Below are positions 19,049 to 29,134 of a stretch of DNA of 64,000 nucleotides, in pieces (position 1 is the first letter of the stretch; each line of letters opens with the position of its first letter). A program made the position numbers and the translations under genes. The DNA is from Acidobacteria bacterium Mor1 (GTDB lineage Bacteria > Acidobacteriota > Polarisedimenticolia > Polarisedimenticolales > Polarisedimenticolaceae): positions 174,026 to 238,025 of the forward strand of contig CP011806.1 of NCBI GenBank assembly GCA_001664505.1, read 5' to 3'. The notes beneath the pieces were generated by a model. It made no database searches and had not been told where the DNA came from. It was given only the letters and a program-made list of their open reading frames with translations.

Positions 19049-20392
19049 TCAGGGATCGATGTAGAGCGCCTTGCTCGGCGGTCCCGCCCCGTATGGCACG
19101 GCGTTTCCGGTGGTCCAGCCGTAGATCGCGGTGCGGTTGGGCCGCAGCACCACCCGGGGTTCTCCGGGAGTCGCGGCGAGGTCGTTGACCCATACCTGGG
19201 GCATGACGAAGCCGGGATCATCCCGCTCCCCCTGGAAGGCGTGCACCGCCCAGCCTTCGCCGTTGCGGCAGTCGGCGGTGACGAATCCATCTCCGCGCAC
19301 TGCGGCGATGTCCGCCTTCGAACGGCAGGTGTCGTGAATGGTCGGAAGGCCGATGAACGATCCGGGCTGCCAGAGCACGCCGAAGAACCATTCCAGAGCA
19401 AAGCCGCCGCGATTGGCCCGGCCGAGGGCGGTCAGCGATGTCTCGCCGTCCTTGGCCAGCAGCGTCGGGTGGTGCAGGCCGGTCGGCGTGGTGAAGACCT
19501 CGGCCTGCCCGACCGGCTGTTTGAACGGCGTGCCGTGGAGCCGGCCGCTGATCACGGTGATGTGGCCCGCCTGGGTATCGTCCAGAGCGGCTGCCCAAAG
19601 GCCATTGTTGAAGTCGGCAGTCAGGCTGGCGCGGCCGAAGTAGTCCCCCTGCACGGCGGGAACCTGGGCGCTGGGACCGCTGATCGCGTGGGTTGCGTAG
19701 CTCCAGTAGCGCACGGGCGGGTTGAAGCGGCGGTCGATCTCGTTTTCGAACAGCGTGAGCATCACCCCGCGTTCGCCCTCGGGGCCTCCGGTCCGTTTGG
19801 TCCAGGTGATGCCCACGGCGTACTCGCGGAAGTTGCCGGGGAAGCGGGGGATCACCGCGATCGACGGGTCGGCGGCGACCGCAGGGGAGGTCGCATTCTC
19901 CGGCAGCACCGAGGCGAATCCGACCCCCTTGGGGCCCCGGGGCCAGGGGGTGTCCACCGGGCCGTTGTATAGCTCGAGATGTTCCTGGCTACCGGGCACC
20001 GCCTCGTACTGCACCACGACGAACGCTCTGTTGTTGCCCTGGGTTTCCAGATCCGACCCCACGGCGACCGCCAGATCGACGATCTTGCCCCGGTTCGCCG
20101 GCGGCATGAAACTGCTGAGCTCCTGCCAGCGGCCGGTGGGGTCCTGGCTGACCACCAGAACGCGGGGCTGGTAGTAGCTGTCCTCCACGAAGGCCATGAC
20201 GGTGAAGCCCCGATTGTCGATGTCCATGTCGAGCAGGGTCGCTTCCCGGGCCGCGCGGTCCCTCGGATCGGCGAACAGGTGGTAGATCTCCTCGTCGGGA
20301 TCGTCCTGGGCGGCGACCGGGGCCATTATCGCGACGGCGAGCAGTAGAACGGTCCAGAGCGCCGGGGCGCCGGGAATGCGATGGATCGACAC
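19049..20392 (-). CDS. secreted protein, probable beta-propeller, unknown function
   Basis: A 447-residue protein with a signal peptide (LWTVLLLAVAIMAPVAAQ). The mature part is almost all short beta segments with recurring Asp/Asn-Gly turns and phrases such as AFVVVQYEA, GLWAAALDDT and TSLTALGRANRGGFALEWFFG. This is consistent with a BNR/sialidase-like propeller but no Asp-box is clean enough to assign. No catalytic motif is seen. It is convergent with the DUF1579-like gene. I do not recognise the family. Confidence 0.65.
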   Translation of the reverse strand: MSIHRIPGAPALWTVLLLAVAIMAPVAAQDDPDEEIYHLFADPRDRAAREATLLDMDIDNRGFTVMAFVEDSYYQPRVLVVSQDPTGRWQELSSFMPPANRGKIVDLAVAVGSDLETQGNNRAFVVVQYEAVPGSQEHLELYNGPVDTPWPRGPKGVGFASVLPENATSPAVAADPSIAVIPRFPGNFREYAVGITWTKRTGGPEGERGVMLTLFENEIDRRFNPPVRYWSYATHAISGPSAQVPAVQGDYFGRASLTADFNNGLWAAALDDTQAGHITVISGRLHGTPFKQPVGQAEVFTTPTGLHHPTLLAKDGETSLTALGRANRGGFALEWFFGVLWQPGSFIGLPTIHDTCRSKADIAAVRGDGFVTADCRNGEGWAVHAFQGERDDPGFVMPQVWVNDLAATPGEPRVVLRPNRTAIYGWTTGNAVPYGAGPPSKALYIDP

Positions 20393-20485
20393 GACATACC
20401 TCCGAATTGAGGCGACTCTCGGGGTGACGGGCGTCGCCGGGTTCGGTCAGTTATCGATCCGTGGGCGGGAATCCCTGCATCCGCT

Positions 20486-20491
20486 TATCAT
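20486..20491 (+). promoter_or_regulatory. candidate -10 box of the SGNH hydrolase gene
   Basis: TATCAT stands 8 nt before the ATG at 20500 and no Shine-Dalgarno is present, so a leaderless or near-leaderless transcript is possible. Confidence 0.35.
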
Positions 20492-20499
20492 GCAGCCCG

Positions 20500-21687
20500 A
20501 TGGGAAGCGCCAATCGAGCCGGGAGCGTCTCGAAAACCCCCGGCAAGGGGCCGCGCCGGGTTCTGTTGCTGCTGATGCTCCTGCCGCTGCTGATGCTGCT
20601 GGCCCTGAACGTGGTCCGCCCCGAGGACGGGGCCTGGCCGTTGACCGCGGCGCTGGCTGTTTGCGCCGTCGCCGGGTTCGGTCTGGTTCGCTCTGCAACC
20701 CCCGCCGCTGCCGGTTGGCTCGTCAGCCTGACCACGGTGGTGCTGTTCGCCGCCGGCCCCGAAGTCGCGCTGCGACTCGCCGGCTATCGTCACGATGTCC
20801 AGGGTGGGATCCAGTTCGGTTACCCACGCCCCGAGCTGTTCACCCAGTTCGAGCGGGACCCGGAGCTCTTCTGGGCGTTGCCACGCACCCTCGAGGGGGT
20901 CAACCGGCAGGGTTTCATCGGAAGCGACTGGGTGCTGCCCAAGCCGGCGGGGGTCACGCGGCTTGTCTTCTTCGGCGACTCCTGCACCCAGCAGGGTTTC
21001 CCCGAAGGGGTGGCGGCCTATCTACGCCAGGGGGGGGACGGAGAGTACGACGCGATCAATCTCGGTGTCTCGGGCTACACCTCGTACCAGGGGAGGGTGC
21101 TGGCCGGACGCTGGAGCGAAGGGTTGGAGCCGGACGTCTCCCTGATCTATTTCGGTTGGAACGATCACTGGCTAGCCTGGGGGGAGCCGGACGCGGAGAA
21201 GGCCGCACGCTATCGCACCACCGGAGCCCTGACCGCCTTCATCGACGCAAGCCGGGTCGGGCAGTGGATCGCCGAACGGCGTATGCCCAGGCCCGAGTCG
21301 CCGACCGATCGGCCCCGGGTCAGCCAGACCGAGTACCGGCAGAACCTGACCGAGATCGGCCGCACCGTCGCGGGCGAGGGGAGCCGGGTGGTGTTGATCA
21401 CCGCACCAGCATCCCACCGCCGGCTCGGCGTTCCCGACCGGCTGGTGCAGATGGGGCAGGCGCGAGACACCGCGTCGGTACTGGAACTCCACGACGCCTA
21501 CAACGCCATCGTTCGTGAGGTCGCCGCCGACCAGGGCTGGGAACTCCTCGACCTGGCTGCCGAGGCGGACCGCTTGCCCGACCCGCAGGAGATGTTCCTG
21601 CCCGACGGGATCCACTTCACCCGCTCGGGGCTCCATTGGATCGCCTCCCGCATCGCCGAGCATGTCGGCGGTGACCCGAGCTCCTAG
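20500..21687 (+). CDS. membrane-anchored SGNH/GDSL hydrolase
   Basis: A 395-residue protein (from the ATG at 20500; a GTG 13 codons upstream is possible). Three hydrophobic segments fill the first 100 residues. The catalytic domain has block I FFGDSCTQQGF (nucleophile Ser), block III FGWNDHW (Asn) and block V DGIHFTRSG (Asp and His). Family members remove acyl or acetyl groups; several membrane-bound SGNH proteins act on exported polysaccharide, but nothing here fixes the substrate. It is convergent with the M49-like peptidase gene. Confidence 0.82.
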   Translation: MGSANRAGSVSKTPGKGPRRVLLLLMLLPLLMLLALNVVRPEDGAWPLTAALAVCAVAGFGLVRSATPAAAGWLVSLTTVVLFAAGPEVALRLAGYRHDVQGGIQFGYPRPELFTQFERDPELFWALPRTLEGVNRQGFIGSDWVLPKPAGVTRLVFFGDSCTQQGFPEGVAAYLRQGGDGEYDAINLGVSGYTSYQGRVLAGRWSEGLEPDVSLIYFGWNDHWLAWGEPDAEKAARYRTTGALTAFIDASRVGQWIAERRMPRPESPTDRPRVSQTEYRQNLTEIGRTVAGEGSRVVLITAPASHRRLGVPDRLVQMGQARDTASVLELHDAYNAIVREVAADQGWELLDLAAEADRLPDPQEMFLPDGIHFTRSGLHWIASRIAEHVGGDPSS

Positions 21688-21735
21688 AGCGCCGGCGAGA
21701 GCCGTGCCCGTGGGACTCGAGGGACGGCGGCGCTC

Positions 21736-21747
<12 letters not shown>
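21680..21747. repeat. 16-bp direct repeat covering two opposing stop codons
   Basis: GCTCCTAGAGCGCCGG occurs at 21680-21695 and again at 21732-21747. Its CTAG core supplies the TAG stop of the SGNH gene in the first copy and of the minus-strand M49-like gene in the second. Confidence 0.8.
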
Positions 21748-23454
<1,707 letters not shown>

Positions 23455-23659
23455 CGAGATCCTCCTTCGTGGCGCCTTCCCGGCCGCTGCTGCGGGCTCC
23501 GGGCCTGCCGTCCTGGGGCGGTTTTCGGCGACGAGGGACCTTAACATCCGGGCCGAACGGGCGCGAGGAGGCCGATCCGGACCCGGGGGCCCGGGTTGAC
23601 GGTTGGGCCGGCCAACGTATGTTCTGCCTCTGAGCTTTCTGGTTCCGAATAGGATCGCC

Positions 23660-24256
23660 ATGGCCTTCGAAAACGGCTTCGACCCGGTCGATGATCTGCT
23701 GACCGCTCAGACCGAGCGGCCGGCCGAATTGGGTCAGGTGAACCTGCGAACCCTCAGCCCCTTCCAGCGCGCCCTGCTGGTCATCGACGGCACCGTCACC
23801 AAGTTCATCGAGGCCTACACCATGGAACCGGTGGAGGTGGTGCGCCTGGAGCAGCAGGAGCGGCAGCTCCGCGGGGACCACCCCTGGCTCGAGATCCCGG
23901 CGGGCACCACCGTCGCCGCCCGGCAGGTCATGCTTCGCGGACGGTACAGCCGCCACTTCTGGGCCTATGCCCAGTCGCTGGTGGTGCTCGACCGGGTGGT
24001 CGGGGAAGTGCGCAACAAGCTCGATATCCAGGGTGAGAGTATCGGGCGGATGCTCAACGCCCGGGACATGGAGACCCGCCGGGACGTGCTCTGGTACGGC
24101 CGGGAGCGGGTCGATGAGCTGCCCGACGAGGTGCGCAAGGTGTGCGACGGTGAGTTCATCAGCCGCACCTACCGCATCGTCACCGGCGGCAAGCCGATCA
24201 TGATGATCACCGAGAAGTTCCCGATGGGGGCCGACAACCTCCCATCCCATCACTAG
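23660..24256 (+). CDS. chorismate--pyruvate lyase family protein (UbiC/DUF98-like)
   Basis: A 198-residue protein resembling the UbiC/DUF98 fold: LSPFQRALLVIDGTVTKFIE at the N-terminus, a central MLRGRYSRHFWAYAQSLVVL strand-helix with the candidate substrate Arg, and a C-terminal ITEKFP whose Glu matches the catalytic Glu of UbiC. UbiC converts chorismate to 4-hydroxybenzoate and pyruvate. The ATG at 23660 is preferred (AGGA about 10 nt upstream) over an earlier in-frame start. It lies 11 nt before a CoA-ligase gene, itself 11 nt before a DAHP synthase, which strongly suggests a chorismate-derived aromatic acid as product. Confidence 0.78.
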   Translation: MAFENGFDPVDDLLTAQTERPAELGQVNLRTLSPFQRALLVIDGTVTKFIEAYTMEPVEVVRLEQQERQLRGDHPWLEIPAGTTVAARQVMLRGRYSRHFWAYAQSLVVLDRVVGEVRNKLDIQGESIGRMLNARDMETRRDVLWYGRERVDELPDEVRKVCDGEFISRTYRIVTGGKPIMMITEKFPMGADNLPSHH

Positions 24257-24267
24257 AGGGCGAGACG

Positions 24268-25593
24268 ATGCCGACCCCCAAAGCCGAATCGCGGGTGAAG
24301 ACCCGGTACCTCGATCCCTTCATCGAGACGTTGGGGCGCGAGGCGCTGGAGCAGATCCAGCTGCGGAAGCTGCAGTTGATGCTGGAGCCGATCCTCGAGT
24401 CCAACGCCTTCTACCGCAAGAAGCTCGGCGAAGCGGGTCTGCGCAGCCCCGATGAGATACGCACCCTCGACGACCTGCGGCACCTGCCGCTCACCAGCAA
24501 GCAGGAGCTGTCCAAGGACCAGCGGGACAACGAGCCCTACGGCACCAACCTGACCTTCGAGCGGGACACCTACACCAAGATCCACCAGACCTCGGGCACC
24601 ACCGGCGAGCCCCTGCGCTGCCTCGACACCGAGGAGAGCTGGGCCTGGTGGGCACGCTGCTGGGCGACGGTACTCACCGGAGCCGGAGTCACCTCGCGAG
24701 ACCGCATCTTCTTCGCCTTCTCCTTCGGCCCCTTCATCGGCTTCTGGGCCGGCTATCAGGGGGCGCAGCGGATCGGGGCGCTGTCGATCCCCGGAGGCGG
24801 CATGTCCTCCTACCAGCGGGCCAAGGCGATCCTGACCTACGACATCTCCGTGCTGGTCTGTACGCCGACCTACGCGCTGCATCTGGCCGAGGTAGCCGAG
24901 CAAGAGAACATCGACATCGCCAACTCCAACGTGAACGTCACGATCCAGGCCGGCGAGCCGGGCGCCGGGTTGCCGGCGACCCGCCAACGTATCGAGACCG
25001 CCTGGAACGCCCGCACCTACGACCACGCCGGCGCGACCGAGGTCGGTGCCTGGGGCTTCGAATGCCAGTGCCAGTCCGGGCTGCACCTCAACGAAGGGGA
25101 GTTCATCTTCGAGGTGCTCGACCCGCAAACCGGTGAACCGGCCGAAGAAGGGGAGTTGGTGGTGACCAACCTCGGCCGGGTGGGCATGCCGGTGCTGCGC
25201 TACCGCACCGGTGACCGGGTCAAGATCCATCCCGACGAGTGCCCGTGCGGCCGCAGCTTCCGGCGCCTCGACGGCGGCGTGATCGGCCGGGCCGACGACG
25301 TGCTGATCGTGCGGGGAATCAACGTCTTCCCCAGCTCCATCGAGAACATCGTGCGCCGCTTCCCCGAGGTCGGTGAGTTCGCCGTCGATGTGTATCGCAA
25401 GGGCAATCTCGACGACATGGAGATGCGGGTCGAGATCAGCAAGGGTGAGCCGGGCGAGGTCGCCGCTGCGGTGTCCAAGGAGATGCGCAACGCCCTGGGC
25501 CTCCGGGTGCGGGTCGAGCCGGTACCCTTCGGCACGCTACCGCGTTTCGACCTCAAGGCCCGCCGCTTCAAGGATCATCGCAACTTGGAATAG
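24268..25593 (+). CDS. paaK-like: phenylacetate-CoA ligase-like adenylate-forming enzyme
   Basis: A 441-residue AMP-forming ligase of the PaaK type: the phosphate loop QTSGTTGEP, the adenine motif [10 protein letters not shown], the RTGDRV hinge and a compact C-terminal domain starting [20 protein letters not shown]. Length matches PaaK. The family activates aryl acids as acyl-AMP and then CoA thioesters. Sitting between a chorismate lyase-like gene and a DAHP synthase, it more likely activates a hydroxybenzoate than phenylacetate; no other phenylacetate pathway gene is present. A CxC-type segment (DECPCGRSF) precedes the hinge. Confidence 0.87.
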   Translation: MPTPKAESRVKTRYLDPFIETLGREALEQIQLRKLQLMLEPILESNAFYRKKLGEAGLRSPDEIRTLDDLRHLPLTSKQELSKDQRDNEPYGTNLTFERDTYTKIHQTSGTTGEPLRCLDTEESWAWWARCWATVLTGAGVTSRDRIFFAFSFGPFIGFWAGYQGAQRIGALSIPGGGMSSYQRAKAILTYDISVLVCTPTYALHLAEVAEQENIDIANSNVNVTIQAGEPGAGLPATRQRIETAWNARTYDHAGATEVGAWGFECQCQSGLHLNEGEFIFEVLDPQTGEPAEEGELVVTNLGRVGMPVLRYRTGDRVKIHPDECPCGRSFRRLDGGVIGRADDVLIVRGINVFPSSIENIVRRFPEVGEFAVDVYRKGNLDDMEMRVEISKGEPGEVAAAVSKEMRNALGLRVRVEPVPFGTLPRFDLKARRFKDHRNLE

Positions 25594-25604
25594 GGAGCCG
25601 GGTC

Positions 25605-26630
25605 ATGATCGTCGTCATGCAGAACGGGGCGTCGGAGCGCGACATCGACTACATCGTGCGCCGGGCTCGCTCTCTGGGACTCTCCAGTCACGTCTCCGAA
25701 CAACAGGGTCAGATCCTTGTCGGCCTGTCCGGTGACATGCGGGGCATCGAACCTGCCGCGCTGCGGGGGCTCCCCGGCGTCGAACAGGTCAAGGCGATGT
25801 CCCACCCCTACCGCCTGGCCAGCAGGGAGTTCCGCACCGAACGCACCGAGATCCCGGTCCGGGAACTCCGGATCGGCGGCGACGACCTGGTGTTGATGGG
25901 TGGCCCCTGTTCGGTGGAGTCGAAGGATCAGATCCTCGAGTGCGCCCACATGGTCAAGGACGCAGGCGGCCAGGTGTTGCGCGGAGGCGCCTTCAAGCCC
26001 CGCAGTTCTCCCTACAGCTTCCAGGGTCTGGCCGAGGACGGCCTCAAATACCTGGCGGCGGCCCGGGAAGAGACCGGCCTTGCCATCATCACCGAGGTGA
26101 TGGCCATCGAGCAGGTCGAGATGGTCTGCGAGTACACCGACATCCTGCAGATCGGCACCCGCAACATGCACAACTTCAATCTGCTGCATGCGGTGGGACG
26201 CACGCGCACGCCGGTGATGCTCAAGCGGGGCATGATGTCGACGCTGAAGGAACTGCTGCTCAGCGCCGAGTACATCCTGTCCCAGGGCAACCCGTACGTG
26301 ATGCTCTGCGAGCGGGGCATCCGCACCTTCGAGACCTATACCCGCAACACCCTGGACATCAACGCGGTGCCTTCGCTGCGGGAGCTGACCCACCTGCCGG
26401 TGATCGTCGATCCGAGCCATGCCACGGGCAAGGCCAGCCTGGTCCGCTCGGCCAGCCGGGCCGCAGTGGCTGCCGGGTGCGACGGCCTGATCATCGAAAT
26501 GCACCCGGACCCGAGCGCCGCCTGGTCCGACGGTGCCCAGAGCCTCGCTCCCGAGGAGTTCCGCCGCACCTTCGCGGAGTCCAGGGCGGTTTCCGAGGCG
26601 CTGAAGCCGCTCACCGCCGCCGGCGGCTAG
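25605..26630 (+). CDS. aroF: 3-deoxy-7-phosphoheptulonate (DAHP) synthase, type I-beta
   Basis: A 341-residue DAHP synthase joining phosphoenolpyruvate and erythrose-4-phosphate, the first step of the shikimate pathway (EC 2.5.1.54). Residues 1-70 form a ferredoxin-like regulatory domain as in the Thermotoga enzyme, which is controlled by aromatic amino acids. The barrel follows with [35 protein letters not shown] and [11 protein letters not shown]. Its place 11 nt after the CoA ligase suggests it boosts chorismate supply for the upstream pair. It could also be the cell's main DAHP synthase. Confidence 0.95.
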   Translation: MIVVMQNGASERDIDYIVRRARSLGLSSHVSEQQGQILVGLSGDMRGIEPAALRGLPGVEQVKAMSHPYRLASREFRTERTEIPVRELRIGGDDLVLMGGPCSVESKDQILECAHMVKDAGGQVLRGGAFKPRSSPYSFQGLAEDGLKYLAAAREETGLAIITEVMAIEQVEMVCEYTDILQIGTRNMHNFNLLHAVGRTRTPVMLKRGMMSTLKELLLSAEYILSQGNPYVMLCERGIRTFETYTRNTLDINAVPSLRELTHLPVIVDPSHATGKASLVRSASRAAVAAGCDGLIIEMHPDPSAAWSDGAQSLAPEEFRRTFAESRAVSEALKPLTAAGG

Positions 26631-26712
26631 TCCAGGGGCGACGGCGCATCCCTCCGGCCGGTTCGCGCGTCCGGTTGCTTCGGGTTAGGCTCGAAGCAAG
26701 CAAGGAGGGACC

Positions 26713-27141
26713 GTGAGACAAGCCCTGACTCTCTTGATGCGCACCGTGCGCGGCGCCGGGTGGGCGCTGCTGCTGGTCCTGGTCGGCCACGAGATCGCCG
26801 GGGCCCGCTTCGGCCACGAACCGGTGGTGGATCCCATCGCACATTTTTCCGGTGGCGTGGCCATGGCCTACTTCGTCTGGTACGGCTGTCGGCGAGACCC
26901 GGGGTTCCTCGGCAACCCCAGCGCGTTGGCCCGCGACCTGATCGCCCTCGGTGCGACCCTGGCGGTGGCGGTGTTCTGGGAGGCGGGGGAACTCGGCTCT
27001 GATCTGTTCCGCGGAACCCGGATCCAGACCGACCCGGCCAACATGATGCGGGATCTAATGCTCGGAGGCCTGGGAGGCGCGGTACTGTTGGCCGGTGTGC
27101 GGGTGCGCGGTTGGTTCCGCGGCGGGAACGGCGCCCGGTGA
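26713..27141 (+). CDS. small integral membrane protein, unknown function
   Basis: A 142-residue protein read from a GTG with a strong AAGGAGGG Shine-Dalgarno. It has three to four hydrophobic segments, with a conserved-looking VDPIAHFSGGVAMAYFVW, an FWEAGELGSDLF segment and a DPANMMRDLMLGGLGGAVLL end. The Asp...Asn..D...G arrangement recalls YjdF/DUF2238-type membrane proteins, but this is a resemblance only. It follows aroF by 82 nt and overlaps the next gene by a GTGA, so those two are coupled. Confidence 0.65.
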   Translation: MRQALTLLMRTVRGAGWALLLVLVGHEIAGARFGHEPVVDPIAHFSGGVAMAYFVWYGCRRDPGFLGNPSALARDLIALGATLAVAVFWEAGELGSDLFRGTRIQTDPANMMRDLMLGGLGGAVLLAGVRVRGWFRGGNGAR

Positions 27142-27584
27142 GTGCGACCCTGTACCGGCTGTTGGCCGATCTGACCCTCTACGTCCACGTCGCCTTCGTC
27201 GCTTTCGTCGTGTTCGGGTTGATCCTGATCTTGATCGGCGGCCCGCTGGGCTGGAGCTGGGTACGCAACCCACGTTTTCGGCTGTGCCACCTGGTTGCCA
27301 TCGGGATCGTGGTGATCCAGGCCTGGATCGGCGTGATCTGCCCGCTGACGATCCTCGAGATGTCGCTACGGGACCGGGCAGGGGACGCAACCTACGCCGG
27401 CAGCTTCATCGCCCACTGGTTCGACCGCCTGCTGTTCTACCAGGCGCCTCAGTGGGTCTTCACCCTGTGCTACACCCTCTTCGGCGCCGCGGTCCTGGCC
27501 AGCTGGATCTGGGTCCGGCCGCGTCCGCTGGGGGTTGGACCGGTCGAGGGAGCACCAGCGGGGTCGGTTGAGAAACCCGAGTGA
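27138..27584 (+). CDS. DUF2784 membrane protein
   Basis: A 148-residue protein from a GTG that overlaps the previous stop (GTGA). It carries the DUF2784 pattern: LLADLTLYVHVAFVAFVVFG as first helix, a short hydrophilic PRFRLCHLVAIG, then WIGVICPLTILEMSLR and an HWFDRLLFY segment, about four helices in all. The family has no known function. Translational coupling to the preceding membrane protein suggests they act together. Confidence 0.8.
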   Translation: MSATLYRLLADLTLYVHVAFVAFVVFGLILILIGGPLGWSWVRNPRFRLCHLVAIGIVVIQAWIGVICPLTILEMSLRDRAGDATYAGSFIAHWFDRLLFYQAPQWVFTLCYTLFGAAVLASWIWVRPRPLGVGPVEGAPAGSVEKPE

Positions 27585-27588
27585 GGTC

Positions 27589-28089
27589 ATGGAGCTAATC
27601 AAGGTGCGCTTGATTCACCCGTTCATTCGCGAACGGATCAAGCTGACGTGGCGAGAAATCAAGTTCGGGTTGGACCACGACATCATGGACTCTGATGCTG
27701 CGATCGAGTTCGCTGTGGAACAGGTCGCCTGCGAGGCGAAACCGTCCGCGGACTTGCTCGAGGTTGCCGAGGCACACCCAGGGAGTTCAATCTCGAGGGC
27801 GGTGGATCGGTTGGCCCAGGCAGAAGCCAGGGGCTCCGAAGAGCAAACCCGTCAGAAGTGGATGTTCCTGGTGCTCGCCTGGATCTACGCCCACCGAGAT
27901 GAATTCGATGATCCACTGGAAAGGGTGGCCGACGCTTACGCCGACTTCGGATACCCAGAGGAAATCGCGAGTATCGTGTACTACATGCCCAATGAGGGCG
28001 ATCAGGGAAACCGGGAAGGGAGCGTGGAACGTATGATCGAGCGCTGGAAGCAATACTTGGAGAAGGCCGGCGCAAAGTATCGACCCTAG
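27589..28089 (+). CDS. DUF2247-family protein, possible immunity-type protein
   Basis: A 166-residue soluble protein with the DUF2247 opening (LTWREIKFGLDHDIMDSDAAIEFAVEQ) and an acidic helical C-terminus (FDDPLERVADAYADFGYP). Its GC content is visibly lower than that of the surrounding genes. DUF2247 proteins are often found as orphan immunity-like genes near polymorphic toxins; no toxin gene is present here. The ATG at 27589 has a GAGG nearby and lies 4 nt after the DUF2784 stop, but the composition shift suggests a separate origin. Confidence 0.7.
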   Translation: MELIKVRLIHPFIRERIKLTWREIKFGLDHDIMDSDAAIEFAVEQVACEAKPSADLLEVAEAHPGSSISRAVDRLAQAEARGSEEQTRQKWMFLVLAWIYAHRDEFDDPLERVADAYADFGYPEEIASIVYYMPNEGDQGNREGSVERMIERWKQYLEKAGAKYRP

Positions 28090-28168
28090 CGTCAACAAGG
28101 GCTACAGTCGCCCCGCAAGTGCGGACTCGCAGATTCGTGAGATGGTGTCTCGTTTTGGTGGAATTGCC

Positions 28169-28492
28169 ATGTACGTGATCCTGCTCGACTACGTGGAGCC
28201 CCTCGAGGCGATCGACGCTGCGATGCGGGATCACGTCGCGTTCCTCGAACGTTGCTATGCCGCCGGGGTGTTCCTGGCCTCGGGGCGCAAGGTGCCCCGG
28301 GAGGGGGGCGTGATCCTCGCGGTGGCCCCGAGCCGGGAGGATCTCGACGAGATCATGTCCCACGATCCGTTCATCGTTCGTGGGCTGGCCCGCTACGAGA
28401 TCGTCGAGTTCCGCACCAGCCTGCATCACCCGGCCCTGGCTCCCTTTGCCGACCCGAAAACCCGCGTGGCGCGGGGAGTTCCGGATTCCTGA
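28169..28492 (+). CDS. YciI-like protein
   Basis: A 107-residue dimeric alpha/beta-barrel-type protein with the YciI pattern: MYVILLDYVEP, RDHVAFLERCYAAGVFLASG and SHDPFIVRGLARYEIVEF. The His-Asp pair in DHVAFL and the DPF motif form the putative active site in relatives. Family function is mostly unknown, with a few members acting in catabolic pathways. The ATG at 28169 is preferred over an in-frame start at 28142 because the fold begins there. No operon partner is obvious. Confidence 0.85.
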   Translation: MYVILLDYVEPLEAIDAAMRDHVAFLERCYAAGVFLASGRKVPREGGVILAVAPSREDLDEIMSHDPFIVRGLARYEIVEFRTSLHHPALAPFADPKTRVARGVPDS

Positions 28493-28705
28493 ATACCTTC
28501 AATAAGCCCACGCGCCCGGGGATCGGCGTCGGCGGGCGGGCCGAATCGCGACCCGACGGAATCGTGACCCGCTGCGCTAACTGACTCACCTTCACGCGCT
28601 TACCGATCACGTTTTGCGTGTTTCCGAACGCCCTTGACCCCTGTCGCGGCGCGCCCGAACGTTGCCTCGTGGAGAGTTGTGCTCGGACCAACCATGAGGA
28701 GCAGC

Positions 28706-29110
28706 ATGCGAGACGGACACACACGCAGGACGCATCGTGAGGAACGGGACGGGTTCCAGGTCTTTCTTGCGGAGCATCAGGCCAAGATCGTCGCCGTCGA
28801 GGGACGCTCGGCGGGGGTCGAGTACCCGTTGGATCAAGGGGTCGTGGTCGTCGGCCGTGGGCCCAGTGTCGACGTAGCCTTCGACGACCCGGAGATGTCC
28901 CGGCAACACGTCGCGGTGGAGTACGCGGAACAGGGGTTCCGCGTGCGAGACCTGGGCAGCACCAACGGCGTGCTGGTCAACGGCGTACGGGTCCAGGTCG
29001 GCGATCTATCCGACGGCGATCGCTTCGAGATCGGCCACACGGTGTTTCAGCTCGTGATCGAGGACGCCGAGATCGAGCCGGACGTCTACGAGCTGACCGA
29101 CGAAGGCTGA
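28706..29110 (+). CDS. FHA-domain protein
   Basis: A 134-residue protein that is essentially one forkhead-associated domain: VVVVGRGPSVDVAFDDPEMSRQHV (split here only by reading) followed by VRDLGSTNGVLVNG. The Gly-Arg, Ser-Arg-His and Ser-Thr-Asn residues that contact phosphothreonine are all present. The ATG at 28706 has AGGAG 8 nt upstream. It lies 24 nt before a Ser/Thr kinase gene, so it is the likely reader of that kinase's phosphorylation, probably in the cytoplasm. Confidence 0.9.
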   Translation: MRDGHTRRTHREERDGFQVFLAEHQAKIVAVEGRSAGVEYPLDQGVVVVGRGPSVDVAFDDPEMSRQHVAVEYAEQGFRVRDLGSTNGVLVNGVRVQVGDLSDGDRFEIGHTVFQLVIEDAEIEPDVYELTDEG

Positions 29111-29134
29111 CCGGGACCGAGGCCGGAGGCTGAC

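Noticed and set aside
24268-25593. Assignment of the ligase to phenylacetate degradation
   Set aside because: No paa catabolic gene is present and the flanking genes are chorismate-related, so the specific name is not supported.
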